9,310 nt of DNA, taken from positions 1 to 9,310 of the forward strand of contig CAYGNP010000031.1 in NCBI GenBank assembly GCA_964351365.1, given 5' to 3'. The notes under the pieces are model-generated. The model saw only the letters and a list, made by a program, of their open reading frames with translations. It made no database searches and was not told the origin of the DNA. The number at the start of each line of letters is the position of its first letter. Within the stretch, counting starts at the first letter, position 1. The translations under genes were made by a program, and so were the position numbers. Origin of the DNA: UBA1672 sp964351365. Its GTDB lineage: Bacteria; Pseudomonadota; Alphaproteobacteria; Micavibrionales; Micavibrionaceae. Below are positions 1-7,996 of this stretch, piece after piece.

Positions 1-2861
1 CGGATATTTATTTCGCGCGTCAGCTTCTGGCCGAACGCCTGTCTGAAATCAAAGGCGAATTACCAGAAGGCATAGAGCCTATGATGGGGCCGATTGCGAC
101 CGGACTTGGTGAAATTTACATGTACACGGTTGAGGCCGAAGATGGCGCTGTGAAGGAAGACGGTACTGCCTACACGCCGATGGATTTATTAACCATTCAG
201 GAATGGGTAATCGTCCCACAGCTCCGCAATCTGAAGGGCGTGATTGAGATCAACACCATTGGCGGGTATGAACAGCAATATCATGTTATGCCATATCCTG
301 AGCAGTTGCTGGCCTATGACCTGACCATTGCCGATTTGATTGAGGCGTTAGAACGCAACAATGACAATGTCGGCGCAGGCTATATTGAGAAATACGGGGA
401 GCAGTATCTGGTGCGCGTTCCCGGACAGGTCAAGGATATTCCCGATATTCAAAATATCATTATCGCCAAACGCGATGAGGTGACAATCCGTGTCGGTGAT
501 GTTGCCGATGTGGCGTTGGGTTCACCCTTGCGTACAGGCGCGGCAACCCAGAACGGCGAAGAAGTCGTTCTTGGTACCGCAATGATGCTGATGGGGGAAA
601 ACTCTCAGGAAGTTGCGCAGCGTGTTGCCGCCAAGCTGGAAATCGTCAATGACTCTTTGCCGGAAGGTGTTCATGCTACGCCTGTTTATGACCGCACGTC
701 ACTTGTTGAGCGCACGATCAAAACCGTTGAGAAAAACCTTGTCGAAGGCGCTTTGCTGGTCATTGTCATTCTGTTCCTGCTTTTGGGAAATTTAAGGGCG
801 GCATTGATTACCGCGCTGGTTATTCCGATTGCCATGCTCATGACCATTACGGGCATGGTGGAAAACAAGGTGTCAGGAAATTTGATGAGCCTTGGCGCGC
901 TGGATTTCGGCCTGATTGTTGATGGCGCGGTGATTATCATTGAAAACTGTTTGCGACGTTTTGGCATGGAACAACATAGGTTGGGCCGATTGCTCAAGAA
1001 AGAGGAGCGTTTTTCTCTGGCTGCCAAGGCAACGACGGAAGTTATCAAACCTAGCATTTTCGGGATTTTGATTATTACGATTGTGTATATTCCGATCTTC
1101 TCGCTGACTGGCGTTGAAGGCAAGATGTTCCATCCCATGGCCTTCACCGTTGTGGTGGCTTTGCTGAGTGCGCTTGCCTTATCGCTGACCTTTGTTCCGG
1201 CGGCTGTAGCCACTTTCATTACAGGCAAAGTGGACGAGAAAGAAAACGTGGTCATGCGCGGTGCGCGTAAAGGCTATGAGCCGCTTTTGAAATGGAGCCT
1301 TCGCAATCCCGCGATTGTGATAATAACGGCGTTGGTTCTGGTTGTGGTTAGCCTGTTCGGGGCGTCCCGCATGGGCGCGGAATTTATTCCAAGTCTAGAT
1401 GAAGGCGACATTGCCCTTCATGCCATGCGTATTCCCGGCACCAGTATGACGCAATCAACGGAAATGCAGCATGAAGTTGAAAAAACGGTGCTGACCTTTG
1501 CCGAGGTCAAAACGGTGTTCAGTAAAATCGGGACACCGGAAGTGGCGACCGATCCCATGCCGCCGAACGTGGCTGATACATTCGTCATTTTAAAGCCGCG
1601 CAAAGAATGGCCTGATCCATCTCTGCCCAAGGCCGAACTCGTTGAACGTATGGAACAGGCTTTGGAAAAATTGCCTGGTAATAACTACGAATTTACCCAG
1701 CCAATCCAGATGCGCTTTAACGAGCTGATCTCCGGAGTGCGCAGCGATCTTGCCGTTAAGTTGTATGGCGATGATCTGGAAGTCCTGCTGAAAACCGCGC
1801 AAGAAATTGAGGCAGCTGTCAAGAAAGTGGACGGCGCAGCCGATGTGCGGATGGAGCAAGCCTCCGGTCTTCCGACCTTAAGCATTATACCTGATCGTAA
1901 ACGTCTTGATCTTTACGGTCTGAATATTGCTGATGTGCAGGACGTGGTGCAGGTGGCCATGGGCGGGCGTGAAGCCGGAAAAGTTTTTGAAGGCGACCGC
2001 CGCTTTGATCTTGTTGTGCGTTTGCCGGAAAAGCTTCGCACCGATATCAAGAGCCTAGAAATGCTGCCCATTCCTTTGCCGAATGTAGAGCAGGAAGGCG
2101 CAGATGAAACGCCGGATTATGTGCCTTTGAAAGAGGTGGCTAATCTGGATATCGCCTATGGACATGCACAAATCAGCCGCGAGAATGGCAAGCGGCGTTT
2201 GTTTGTGACCGCGAATGTCAGGGGGCGTGATTTGGCCAGCTTTGTTGAAGATGTGCAAAAAGTCGTGCGCGAGCAGGTTGATATTCCTGCCGGGTATTGG
2301 GTGGATTATGGAGGGACGTTTGAGCAACTTATATCTGCCAAGCAGCGTCTTATGATTGTTGTGCCTGTGGCGCTGCTGTTGATATTTGGCTTGCTGTTTA
2401 TGGCCTTTAATTCTGCAAGGGCGGCATTGCTGGTGTTCTCTGGTGTGCCGTTGGCCTTAACGGGTGGGATTGCGGCGTTGATGCTGCGCGATATTCCGCT
2501 TTCCATTTCCGCAGGTGTCGGCTTTATCGCCCTGTCCGGTGTGGCGGTGCTGAACGGCGTGGTGATGCTGTCCTTCATTCGCGATTTGGAATCCAAAGGA
2601 AAGCCGCAGGAAGAAGCAATCATTGAGGGTGCGTTAACCCGTCTGCGCCCTGTTCTGATGACTGCACTTGTGGCCAGCCTTGGTTTTGTGCCGATGGCCT
2701 TTAATATCGGCGCAGGATCGGAAGTGCAAAGACCGTTGGCGACAGTTGTAATTGGCGGGATTATATCTTCTACCATTTTGACATTGCTGGTATTGCCAGC
2801 ACTCTATAAATGGTTTCCGAGCCGGTTTAGTATAAAACGTAAGAAGCGAAGCGAGATATAA
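1..2861 (+). CDS. czcA: Heavy-metal efflux RND transporter, CzcA type (5' partial)
   Basis: Inner-membrane, proton-driven pump of the HME-RND family, which exports divalent metal ions through a periplasmic adaptor and an outer-membrane channel. The reading frame is open from base 3 (first residues DIYFARQLLAERL), so the gene starts before the window. About 952 residues are visible and, against a family length near 1,030-1,050, roughly 100 N-terminal residues are missing. The ATG at 81 is internal. The transmembrane segment encoded near 891-945 carries DFGLIVDGAVIIIEN. This is the D-F-G-x3-D-G-A-V proton-relay motif of CzcA-like (Zn/Co/Cd) pumps, not the monovalent CusA form. The second periplasmic porter half has the family block MRFNELISGVRSDLAVKLYG (about 1710-1770), and the C-terminal part has further hydrophobic helices ending near 2815. 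It is followed immediately by a CDF transporter gene. Adaptor and outer-membrane partners are not in the window. The exact metal is inferred from motif and neighbour only. Confidence 0.95.
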   Translation, partial: DIYFARQLLAERLSEIKGELPEGIEPMMGPIATGLGEIYMYTVEAEDGAVKEDGTAYTPMDLLTIQEWVIVPQLRNLKGVIEINTIGGYEQQYHVMPYPEQLLAYDLTIADLIEALERNNDNVGAGYIEKYGEQYLVRVPGQVKDIPDIQNIIIAKRDEVTIRVGDVADVALGSPLRTGAATQNGEEVVLGTAMMLMGENSQEVAQRVAAKLEIVNDSLPEGVHATPVYDRTSLVERTIKTVEKNLVEGALLVIVILFLLLGNLRAALITALVIPIAMLMTITGMVENKVSGNLMSLGALDFGLIVDGAVIIIENCLRRFGMEQHRLGRLLKKEERFSLAAKATTEVIKPSIFGILIITIVYIPIFSLTGVEGKMFHPMAFTVVVALLSALALSLTFVPAAVATFITGKVDEKENVVMRGARKGYEPLLKWSLRNPAIVIITALVLVVVSLFGASRMGAEFIPSLDEGDIALHAMRIPGTSMTQSTEMQHEVEKTVLTFAEVKTVFSKIGTPEVATDPMPPNVADTFVILKPRKEWPDPSLPKAELVERMEQALEKLPGNNYEFTQPIQMRFNELISGVRSDLAVKLYGDDLEVLLKTAQEIEAAVKKVDGAADVRMEQASGLPTLSIIPDRKRLDLYGLNIADVQDVVQVAMGGREAGKVFEGDRRFDLVVRLPEKLRTDIKSLEMLPIPLPNVEQEGADETPDYVPLKEVANLDIAYGHAQISRENGKRRLFVTANVRGRDLASFVEDVQKVVREQVDIPAGYWVDYGGTFEQLISAKQRLMIVVPVALLLIFGLLFMAFNSARAALLVFSGVPLALTGGIAALMLRDIPLSISAGVGFIALSGVAVLNGVVMLSFIRDLESKGKPQEEAIIEGALTRLRPVLMTALVASLGFVPMAFNIGAGSEVQRPLATVVIGGIISSTILTLLVLPALYKWFPSRFSIKRKKRSEI

Positions 2862-3736
2862 TGGGACATGGACATCATCACGGAGATCCCTCTGAGATAG
2901 GCGAACGCCGTCTTTGGTGGGCCGTTTCTGCCAATATAGTGCTGACGGTTGCACAGGTGATTGGAGGAATCCTTTCTGGTTCCCTCTCACTTGTAGCCGA
3001 TGCACTGCATAATTTCAGTGATGCGGCTTCGCTCCTTATAGCATTGGTGGCAATTCGCATTGGTCGTAAACCACCCGATCAGTTCAAAACATTCGGCTAT
3101 AAACGCGCCGAAACTGTGGCGGCGCTCATCAATTTAACCACGCTTATTATTATAGGCCTGTATCTGTGCTATGAGGCGATAATGCGTTTCATCACGCCGG
3201 AGCCGGTGGCGGGCTGGACGGTCGTTATTGTGGCCGGAATCGCGCTTGCCGTTGATGTTTTTACCGCACTGCTCACCTACAGCCAGTCCAATACCAGCAT
3301 GAATATTAAGGCTGCCTTCCTCCATAATGTAACGGATGCGATGGCCTCAGTCGGTGTGATTATCACCGGAACGCTTATTCTGCTATATGGCTGGATTTGG
3401 ACGGATGCGGCCATGACGCTCATTATTTCCAGCTATGTGTTATGGCAGGGCTTTACCCAAATCCCGAAAGTTATTCATCTTTTGATGGAAGGCACACCGG
3501 AGGGAATGAGTATTGACGATATTATCGCCGCCATGAAGGATGTAAACGGTGTGGCTGACGTTCACCATGTCCACATTTGGCAACTGGACGAACACCGCAA
3601 TGCTTTAGAAGCTCATGTGGTTTTATACGAAGGTTCTAATATGGATGATTTGAAAGTCCGCATAAAAAAGAAGTTGCATGATCAGTATGACATTGAACAT
3701 TCGACGCTGGAGTTTGAAAATAAAAGTTGTATGTAG
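2861..3736 (+). CDS. czcD: Cation diffusion facilitator (CzcD/ZitB-like Zn/Cd exporter)
   Basis: Inner-membrane metal/proton antiporter that moves Zn2+ (often also Cd2+ or Co2+) from the cytoplasm to the periplasm, where an RND pump can pick it up. The 291 residues match the family length. A His-rich start (H3, H5-H7) precedes six predicted membrane helices between about residues 20 and 195. The metal site is visible as HxxxD in helix 2 (H50, D54 in ADALHNFSD) and HxxxD in helix 5 (H155, D159 in HNVTDA), the arrangement typical of Zn2+ transporters. The C-terminal cytoplasmic domain (about 205-291) has the regulatory metal-binding motif HHVHIW (235-240). The start ATG overlaps the czcA stop codon by one base (TAATG), and only a weak purine-rich sequence lies upstream. 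Translational coupling to czcA is therefore likely, and the two form one metal-resistance operon. No strong intrinsic terminator follows it. Confidence 0.95.
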   Translation: MGHGHHHGDPSEIGERRLWWAVSANIVLTVAQVIGGILSGSLSLVADALHNFSDAASLLIALVAIRIGRKPPDQFKTFGYKRAETVAALINLTTLIIIGLYLCYEAIMRFITPEPVAGWTVVIVAGIALAVDVFTALLTYSQSNTSMNIKAAFLHNVTDAMASVGVIITGTLILLYGWIWTDAAMTLIISSYVLWQGFTQIPKVIHLLMEGTPEGMSIDDIIAAMKDVNGVADVHHVHIWQLDEHRNALEAHVVLYEGSNMDDLKVRIKKKLHDQYDIEHSTLEFENKSCM

Positions 3737-3908
3737 AAGCCTTATATTAGTTTAATATCCCTAACAAAAGCCATTATTTCTCATAAGACACAATATTATA
3801 TATAATTAACTCATTGATAGGGAACAGCAATTCAGCCTTAAGTTTTAGTGTGATAATGTATCTTATGGGAAATAATGTGGTTGTATAGAATTAAATTACT
3901 AATAGTAT
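3737..3908. other. Intergenic gap between convergent genes, AT-rich
   Basis: This 172-base stretch separates the end of the metal-efflux operon (plus strand) from the end of the defence operon (minus strand). No gene is supportable in it. It contains a long imperfect inverted repeat (annotated separately) and a weak six-pair AT-only stem at 3744-3749/3753-3758. I see no GC-rich stem followed by a T run on either strand, so no canonical intrinsic terminator is visible. It is the left boundary of the AT-rich defence block. Confidence 0.6.
3772..3877. repeat. 25-bp imperfect inverted repeat pair, 56-base spacer
   Basis: The left arm is 3772-3796. The right arm is 3853-3877, and its reverse complement matches the left arm at 22 of 25 positions by hand alignment. 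The shared core reads CATTATTTCyCATAAGAyAC. The spacer is 3797-3852. Neither arm recurs elsewhere in the window that I can see. No target-site duplication flanks the pair, and it encodes nothing. It may be a site for a dimeric DNA-binding or recombination protein, a remnant or miniature mobile element, or a weak bidirectional transcription stop between two converging operons. The sequence match is observed; the function is unknown. Confidence 0.7.
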
Positions 3909-5054
3909 CTAATTTTGCTTTTGGATTTTTTTTATAAATTCTTCAGCAAAACGTTTTGATAAAGCAAGTTGTTCTTCTTCATCAAGAATTTTATTAGGAT
4001 CATAGCCCATTTCATACAGTGTCTCATCTAAAATATTTTCAAATGAAATTATTTTTTCATGAAACTTGTCATTTTGCAGTATGAAGTTATGCCTATTTAG
4101 TGTGTCTTCTAATGCCGTTTTGAGCTCATTAAATTTGGGTTGCTTAGTATCAAAGATATTTTTCAGTTCATTAGCGGAATATTGTAGATTGAATTCAATA
4201 TTTATCCTTTCACCCTGCAAAGGATTGATGGCATAAATTTTGTGAATATCATCGCTTTTGTAGTCCTCACTTAAAATAATAACGAGTCTGTATACGTTAT
4301 AGTATTCAATATAAGCTAAAAGTTGATTATCGGGGTTATCATTGGAAACAGCTACACAATGAAAAATCTTATTACGTGGTCGGTCAATAATGACGTCATT
4401 GTTGAAAATATAATCATAACATGCTGGAATATTATCATTCTGCAAGAAGTTAAGAGCCGTTTTACACTCACCTACATCTATTTGGTTGTATGAAGCCCAG
4501 GCTAATGCGCTTTTTACAAGAGATTTTCCAAATTCGACGCCTCCAAATTGTAGTTGAAAATGAATAGGTTCGTTTAGATCTTGAGAAGACAATGTTGGTT
4601 TTTCGAGAAGTTTTTCAATATCAAGGTTAGGATGTTTGCGCTTTAAGCCTGCTAAATGCTTTCGCAAATTCTTAGTGTTAGGAGCAGAAATATGAATTTC
4701 AGTTTGTGTTTCTGATATTTTGCTTTCAGTAACATTTATTCTAGCTGGCGAAATACTGCCATCATGTTTAAGGAGATACTCGGTGCCATCTGATAGTGCG
4801 AATTTCAAGGGCGGCGATATACCTTTTTGTCTTTTGATTCTAAAATGAACTGATAATGGGTTTAAAGCGCTGGTAAGCTTAGATTCCCAGTTTTGTCCGG
4901 AAGTATTATTACAGCTTTCACATATAAACCCCTTTACTTTAAGCCTTCCGCCAATTGCATTTGGAATAATATGTTCTGCTGAATCGTTTTCAGGGGTTAT
5001 TTCCACTGAACATACTGCACAAGTAGAAAATTCCTTTTTTTGTTTTTTTGTCAT
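3909..5054 (-). CDS. HNH endonuclease (HNH_5-type), last gene of the CBASS operon
   Basis: A 381-residue protein with an N-terminal zinc-framed HNH nuclease fold. Cys pairs C12/C15 and C45/C48 flank E27-H28 and the EHIIPNAIGG stretch (27-36), followed by N49-N50. This matches the HNH_5 pattern of CxxC, EHIIPxxIGG, CxxCN. Such proteins cut DNA with one metal ion, H28 being the likely general base. Residues from about 60 to 381 match no domain I know. They are mixed alpha/beta with a charged helical tail (about 330-381) and could sense a ligand or DNA. I do not see a SAVED domain, so it is not an obvious Cap5. The gene starts 26 bases after the membrane-protein gene on the same strand and is probably co-transcribed. 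The ribosome-binding site is weak (GAG close to the ATG). It is markedly more AT-rich than the metal genes. It could be a second CBASS effector or an independent defence gene added to the operon end. Confidence 0.85.
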   Translation of the reverse strand: MTKKQKKEFSTCAVCSVEITPENDSAEHIIPNAIGGRLKVKGFICESCNNTSGQNWESKLTSALNPLSVHFRIKRQKGISPPLKFALSDGTEYLLKHDGSISPARINVTESKISETQTEIHISAPNTKNLRKHLAGLKRKHPNLDIEKLLEKPTLSSQDLNEPIHFQLQFGGVEFGKSLVKSALAWASYNQIDVGECKTALNFLQNDNIPACYDYIFNNDVIIDRPRNKIFHCVAVSNDNPDNQLLAYIEYYNVYRLVIILSEDYKSDDIHKIYAINPLQGERINIEFNLQYSANELKNIFDTKQPKFNELKTALEDTLNRHNFILQNDKFHEKIISFENILDETLYEMGYDPNKILDEEEQLALSKRFAEEFIKKIQKQN

Positions 5055-5080
5055 TCTCGTATTTAAAAGCGTCTTTGAAA

Positions 5081-5575
5081 CTAGTGCCCCGTCGTCATCA
5101 TGGATGCAAGCAAATCACCCAAAAGTCGACCCCTAAAATTCACAACAACAGCGTTCCTATGCTTACTAATTTCGGAAAAATCTTTTATTGCTCCTGGCTT
5201 GGCGTAAATAATTACTGATTTTAAATCACCTACTCGGCTTAGAATTTCATCAATATGATCTCCGAAATAATCCCAATGAATAACAAAAATATCTTTGTTT
5301 TCGGACGAAGAAATACTGTCAGCATGCTCAATGCGGGTAATATTCTTTGTTTTCACTAATTTTGAATGCGAAAGAAGCAGGTAAAGGTCATTGTTTTGTT
5401 CAAATAGGGCGATCTGTTTGTTTGCCCTTGCGCTACCAAGCCGGATCAGTATTGGTAAAGTCCCCCATACTGTCGTGAAGAATGAGATAAGAATACCCAC
5501 AATAGCTATAATTGCAAGTATGCCCCCTATTATTGCAAAAACATCACTTTTAAAAATATCAGCTATCACTTCCAT
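5081..5575 (-). CDS. Membrane-anchored alpha/beta protein, candidate CBASS effector
   Basis: I do not recognise this family. From the chosen start (MEVIADIF) it has 164 residues: a short acidic N-terminus, one long hydrophobic segment (about 12-33, possibly continuing to 45), then a soluble domain. After the segment come R45, R50 and K53, so by the positive-inside rule the C-terminal domain is cytoplasmic. Residues 95-161 alternate strand and helix (DIFVIHWDYF, DHIDEILSRV, SVIIYAKPG, NAVVVNFRG, RLLGDLLASMM), suggesting a Rossmann-like or TIR-like layout. I see no clear catalytic residue. It sits directly behind the TRIP13-like gene, where CBASS operons carry effectors, so a nucleotide-triggered membrane effector is the best inference. 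Three starts are possible: 5575, 5584 and 5620. I chose 5575 because AGGG lies nine bases upstream and the ATG sits one base after the preceding stop. At 5584 the AGGG abuts the ATG. Confidence 0.8.
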   Translation of the reverse strand: MEVIADIFKSDVFAIIGGILAIIAIVGILISFFTTVWGTLPILIRLGSARANKQIALFEQNNDLYLLLSHSKLVKTKNITRIEHADSISSSENKDIFVIHWDYFGDHIDEILSRVGDLKSVIIYAKPGAIKDFSEISKHRNAVVVNFRGRLLGDLLASMMTTGH

Positions 5576-5576
5576 T

Positions 5577-6509
5577 TTATTCATCCCTAAATGGTGGCGT
5601 AGGTTCTGTATCATTTGCAATTTTCATCACGCCTTCAAAAGTCACAGCACCATTTGGGTAAGCATTTATTACGATGTTGGGTAAAAGCCTTTGGGTCAAA
5701 TCAGAAAAAGTGCAACCATATTGACGGCCTTTAGTGTTACCTGTCGCATTTATGACTTCTTTTACCTGCTCTCCGGATAATCCTAATTCTGTAAGAGCTG
5801 GTTCTAAAACCAATTTTCTTTGCGCATCGTTAGGCCGATTAAATTTCAAAATATCTGCAGCTCGTCTTTTGACAGCAGGATCAATAGCTGATAATCGGTT
5901 GGTACACATAATGACAGCTGCAGGAAGCTTTGCCTCCGCAATTTTATCAACACCTCGTATGAAAGCATTAACACCTGCTCGATCTTCGTGGTGCATTTGA
6001 TCGGTTTCACGTGATTGTACTAATGCATCAGCCTCATCAATCAATAAAACGACACCGCCACGAGCTTTCCCTGAAGGGTTATGGAGCTTTTTGGCTTCAT
6101 CAAATGTGTAATTGAAAGCGGCAGATACAAGAGATGTCATCTCCCCTACTCTTCCAGAGCCTCTAGTTGCTAAACTTAAAGGAAAAAGAGCTATGTCCAC
6201 TTTTTCTTGTCGTGCAACCGCATCAGATATTGTTTCGGCAAGTTCAGTTTTGCCAGTGCCAACATCTCCCGCAAGAATAATCAGCGGTGGCTTACGTAAA
6301 ACTGTTTCAATGAGATTATTAGCCTTTGGGTGATATTTGGCTGACCAGTTTTTTAAACCATCAGGGTTTATAAGCATACCTAGCGTTTTGGCTAACCTGT
6401 TTTTTTGTTCGTCTATGCCGATAAGTCTTCCTAACCTGCCCTGAGCATAAGGGTCAGGAAAGCTTAATCGCCTATCAAATAAGTTTTCTGTAGCAATTTG
6501 TTGGTCCAT
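5577..6509 (-). CDS. cap6: TRIP13/Pch2-like AAA+ ATPase of type III CBASS (Cap6)
   Basis: Cytoplasmic AAA+ remodelling ATPase, 310 residues. In type III CBASS the hexamer pulls on the HORMA protein's N-terminus, converts it from closed to open and so turns the CD-NTase off, preventing self-killing. Visible motifs are Walker A GDVGTGKT (81-88), a likely pore loop SGRVGEMT (about 118-125), Walker B VVLLIDEAD (153-161), sensor 1 TN (203-204) and an arginine-finger region VKRR (213-216), then the small helical lid domain. Placement immediately after a HORMA gene separates it from generic AAA+ proteins. The start lies two bases after the HORMA stop codon with only a weak ribosome-binding site, so translation is probably coupled. 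Its last codons overlap alternative starts of the downstream membrane-protein gene. Confidence 0.92.
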   Translation of the reverse strand: MDQQIATENLFDRRLSFPDPYAQGRLGRLIGIDEQKNRLAKTLGMLINPDGLKNWSAKYHPKANNLIETVLRKPPLIILAGDVGTGKTELAETISDAVARQEKVDIALFPLSLATRGSGRVGEMTSLVSAAFNYTFDEAKKLHNPSGKARGGVVLLIDEADALVQSRETDQMHHEDRAGVNAFIRGVDKIAEAKLPAAVIMCTNRLSAIDPAVKRRAADILKFNRPNDAQRKLVLEPALTELGLSGEQVKEVINATGNTKGRQYGCTFSDLTQRLLPNIVINAYPNGAVTFEGVMKIANDTEPTPPFRDE

Positions 6510-6511
6510 AA

Positions 6512-7027
6512 TTAATACCGTTTAATTGTTGCGCGTTGTAGTGATCGGCCGCCAGATGAATATGTGTGATCCTCTTCCCAATAGCCATTTTCAATGCCTG
6601 GGGTTTCAGCACTTGTTCTACTAAAGGGAAGTCGGCGGCTAACAACATCTCTTTCAATATCCATCAAATTAAACCAATTCGAGGAATAGCTTAAAAAACT
6701 ATAAAAACTTGCGCCGGAAATATCTATTCCAGGGCGTATTTTCCCTGGGTCATCACCTGTTATCATATCTCCACTCTCTGTTGCATGATATTTGAGCGCA
6801 AGTACCCAATTACCGTTTCTTCTAAACCCATATGTGACGGTATCAATATATCCTTTAGGCAACATCTCAATCAATTCTTCTTGATACTCGGAGATCTGCG
6901 TATCTGAAGGCTTTCCATTATAGAGTCGTTGAATACGCTTTAAATCAGCCGCCACCTTTGATGCAATGTGTTTTGCATTTGTTACTGTAAAAGTCTGTGT
7001 TTCTGAATAAGTATACGATCCGCTCAT
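6512..7027 (-). CDS. cap7: Bacterial HORMA domain protein of type III CBASS (Cap7)
   Basis: A 171-residue cytoplasmic protein that I recognise as a bacterial HORMA family member from its pattern: SYTYSETQTFTVTNAKHIAS at the N-terminus, SYTY and VTYGF strands, the DDPGKIRPG turn (about 92-100), GASFYSFLSYSS (about 105-116), and a C-terminal stretch with SGGRSL that would form the mobile safety belt. In studied type III CBASS, HORMA closes around a short peptide, then binds and activates the CD-NTase; TRIP13-like ATPase reverses this. The flanking genes here are exactly those two partners, which strongly supports the call even though HORMA sequences diverge. The start is well supported: GGAG lies eight bases upstream of the ATG. 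The gap to the upstream CD-NTase stop is three bases. Only one HORMA gene is present, unlike systems that carry two. Confidence 0.85.
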   Translation of the reverse strand: MSGSYTYSETQTFTVTNAKHIASKVAADLKRIQRLYNGKPSDTQISEYQEELIEMLPKGYIDTVTYGFRRNGNWVLALKYHATESGDMITGDDPGKIRPGIDISGASFYSFLSYSSNWFNLMDIERDVVSRRLPFSRTSAETPGIENGYWEEDHTYSSGGRSLQRATIKRY

Positions 7028-7030
7028 TAT

Positions 7031-7996
7031 CTACGCTCCAAAACTTGATCCTAATATTTTTTGCCAGTGTCTAACAGTTTCTCCCTTTGTCGTGGCATAT
7101 TGTGCCGCATCTATTGCATCTCCTGCAGCCAAGGCCTGATCGACAATTAAATCTGCTTCTTGTTTTGTGTAATGAATGCCCACATTGTTTTCTGGATTCA
7201 CTGGATCAATCACTTCGATTGGCGCGCTATCAATATTAACTTCATTTGCCTTATAATAATCAGGGAACACAATACGCGAACGAAAATCATCAGTCGGTAT
7301 ATAATTAAAGAAACCGGCTAAAGACTCAGTATAATCATTAAAATTCATGCCCTCGTCGGCAAGGTGAGACAGAATCATTTCAATCATGAAAGATTTAAAA
7401 CGAAATCCATCAATTTCTGATTTCTTGTTTCGCGCCCAATATTTTACAAGCCGGACTGTTTGCGCAAAATGAATATTGTTTGCCTGTTTGCGCTTTCTTA
7501 TAAACTCTAAATGCATAGGTATGCTGGTCATTAGCTTTGAACCATCTCTTTGCGAAATTAAGTAACCCCTCCCCTGCGGATCACCCTCATAAATTACCGG
7601 CACAACATCCACGTCGAGACCAGTTCCGCGGAATGAAATTGTAACGGAATATGTTTGCGGCGTAATTTGATCGGCACTCATATTTGGAAATGCCATACGT
7701 AGTTTTTCTGCAAGCCATCTTATAAGTTCTGCAATATCACTTGGAGCATTGCTTCCCTTAATATAAACCGCAACGTCAATATCATTTATCGATCTTAGAG
7801 CTGTTCCTTTTGCCAAGCTTCCGGATAATAGCATTTTTGCTAATCCAAAATCAGGGTGCTCATTTAGGTACGTCTCCAATCTATCACGAAGCCGATTAAC
7901 TTGTGCCCTATACTCGGCTGCAATGTCGCGCGGCAAATTTATGCGCTCATCTGCGAAAGTGGCAATGGTCTTATGGTTTACATGTTCTTTTGTCAT
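7031..7996 (-). CDS. CD-NTase (cGAS/DncV-like nucleotidyltransferase), CBASS signal synthase
   Basis: Cytoplasmic enzyme that makes cyclic di- or trinucleotide messengers from NTPs on phage infection. From the chosen start (MTKEHVNHK) it has 321 residues, normal for the family. The polymerase-beta-like core shows GSLAKGTALR (59-68) with the G59-S60 motif, metal-binding acids D72 and D74 in NDIDVAVYI, and the third acid in LDVDVVPVI (D128/D130, probably D130). A helical C-terminal half follows with VKYWARNKK and the GFRFKSFMIEMI segment. The HORMA/TRIP13 context points to clades CdnC or CdnD; sequence alone does not let me choose. The C-terminal tail (about 295-321) could serve as a HORMA closure peptide, which is inference. 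An alternative start at 8041 would add 15 residues. Neither start has a good ribosome-binding site, and I preferred 7996 because the MTKEHVNH start resembles family N-termini. It is first in the operon. Confidence 0.92.
   Translation of the reverse strand: MTKEHVNHKTIATFADERINLPRDIAAEYRAQVNRLRDRLETYLNEHPDFGLAKMLLSGSLAKGTALRSINDIDVAVYIKGSNAPSDIAELIRWLAEKLRMAFPNMSADQITPQTYSVTISFRGTGLDVDVVPVIYEGDPQGRGYLISQRDGSKLMTSIPMHLEFIRKRKQANNIHFAQTVRLVKYWARNKKSEIDGFRFKSFMIEMILSHLADEGMNFNDYTESLAGFFNYIPTDDFRSRIVFPDYYKANEVNIDSAPIEVIDPVNPENNVGIHYTKQEADLIVDQALAAGDAIDAAQYATTKGETVRHWQKILGSSFGA

Noticed and set aside
686..1255. 189-codon open frame on the minus strand inside the RND gene
   Set aside because: It lies wholly antisense to conserved CzcA coding sequence and its translation shows no recognisable domain.
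2306..3005. Minus-strand open frames spanning the RND/CDF junction
   Set aside because: They overlap two well-supported plus-strand genes, and their translations look like low-complexity shadow peptides.
3737..3770. Intrinsic terminator directly after the CDF gene
   Set aside because: The only stem is six AT pairs with a three-base loop and no T tract, too weak to call.
3909..5054. Cap5 (HNH-SAVED effector) identity for the HNH protein
   Set aside because: The HNH part is the CxxC-framed HNH_5 type and I see no SAVED features in the C-terminal region, so only the general nuclease call is kept.
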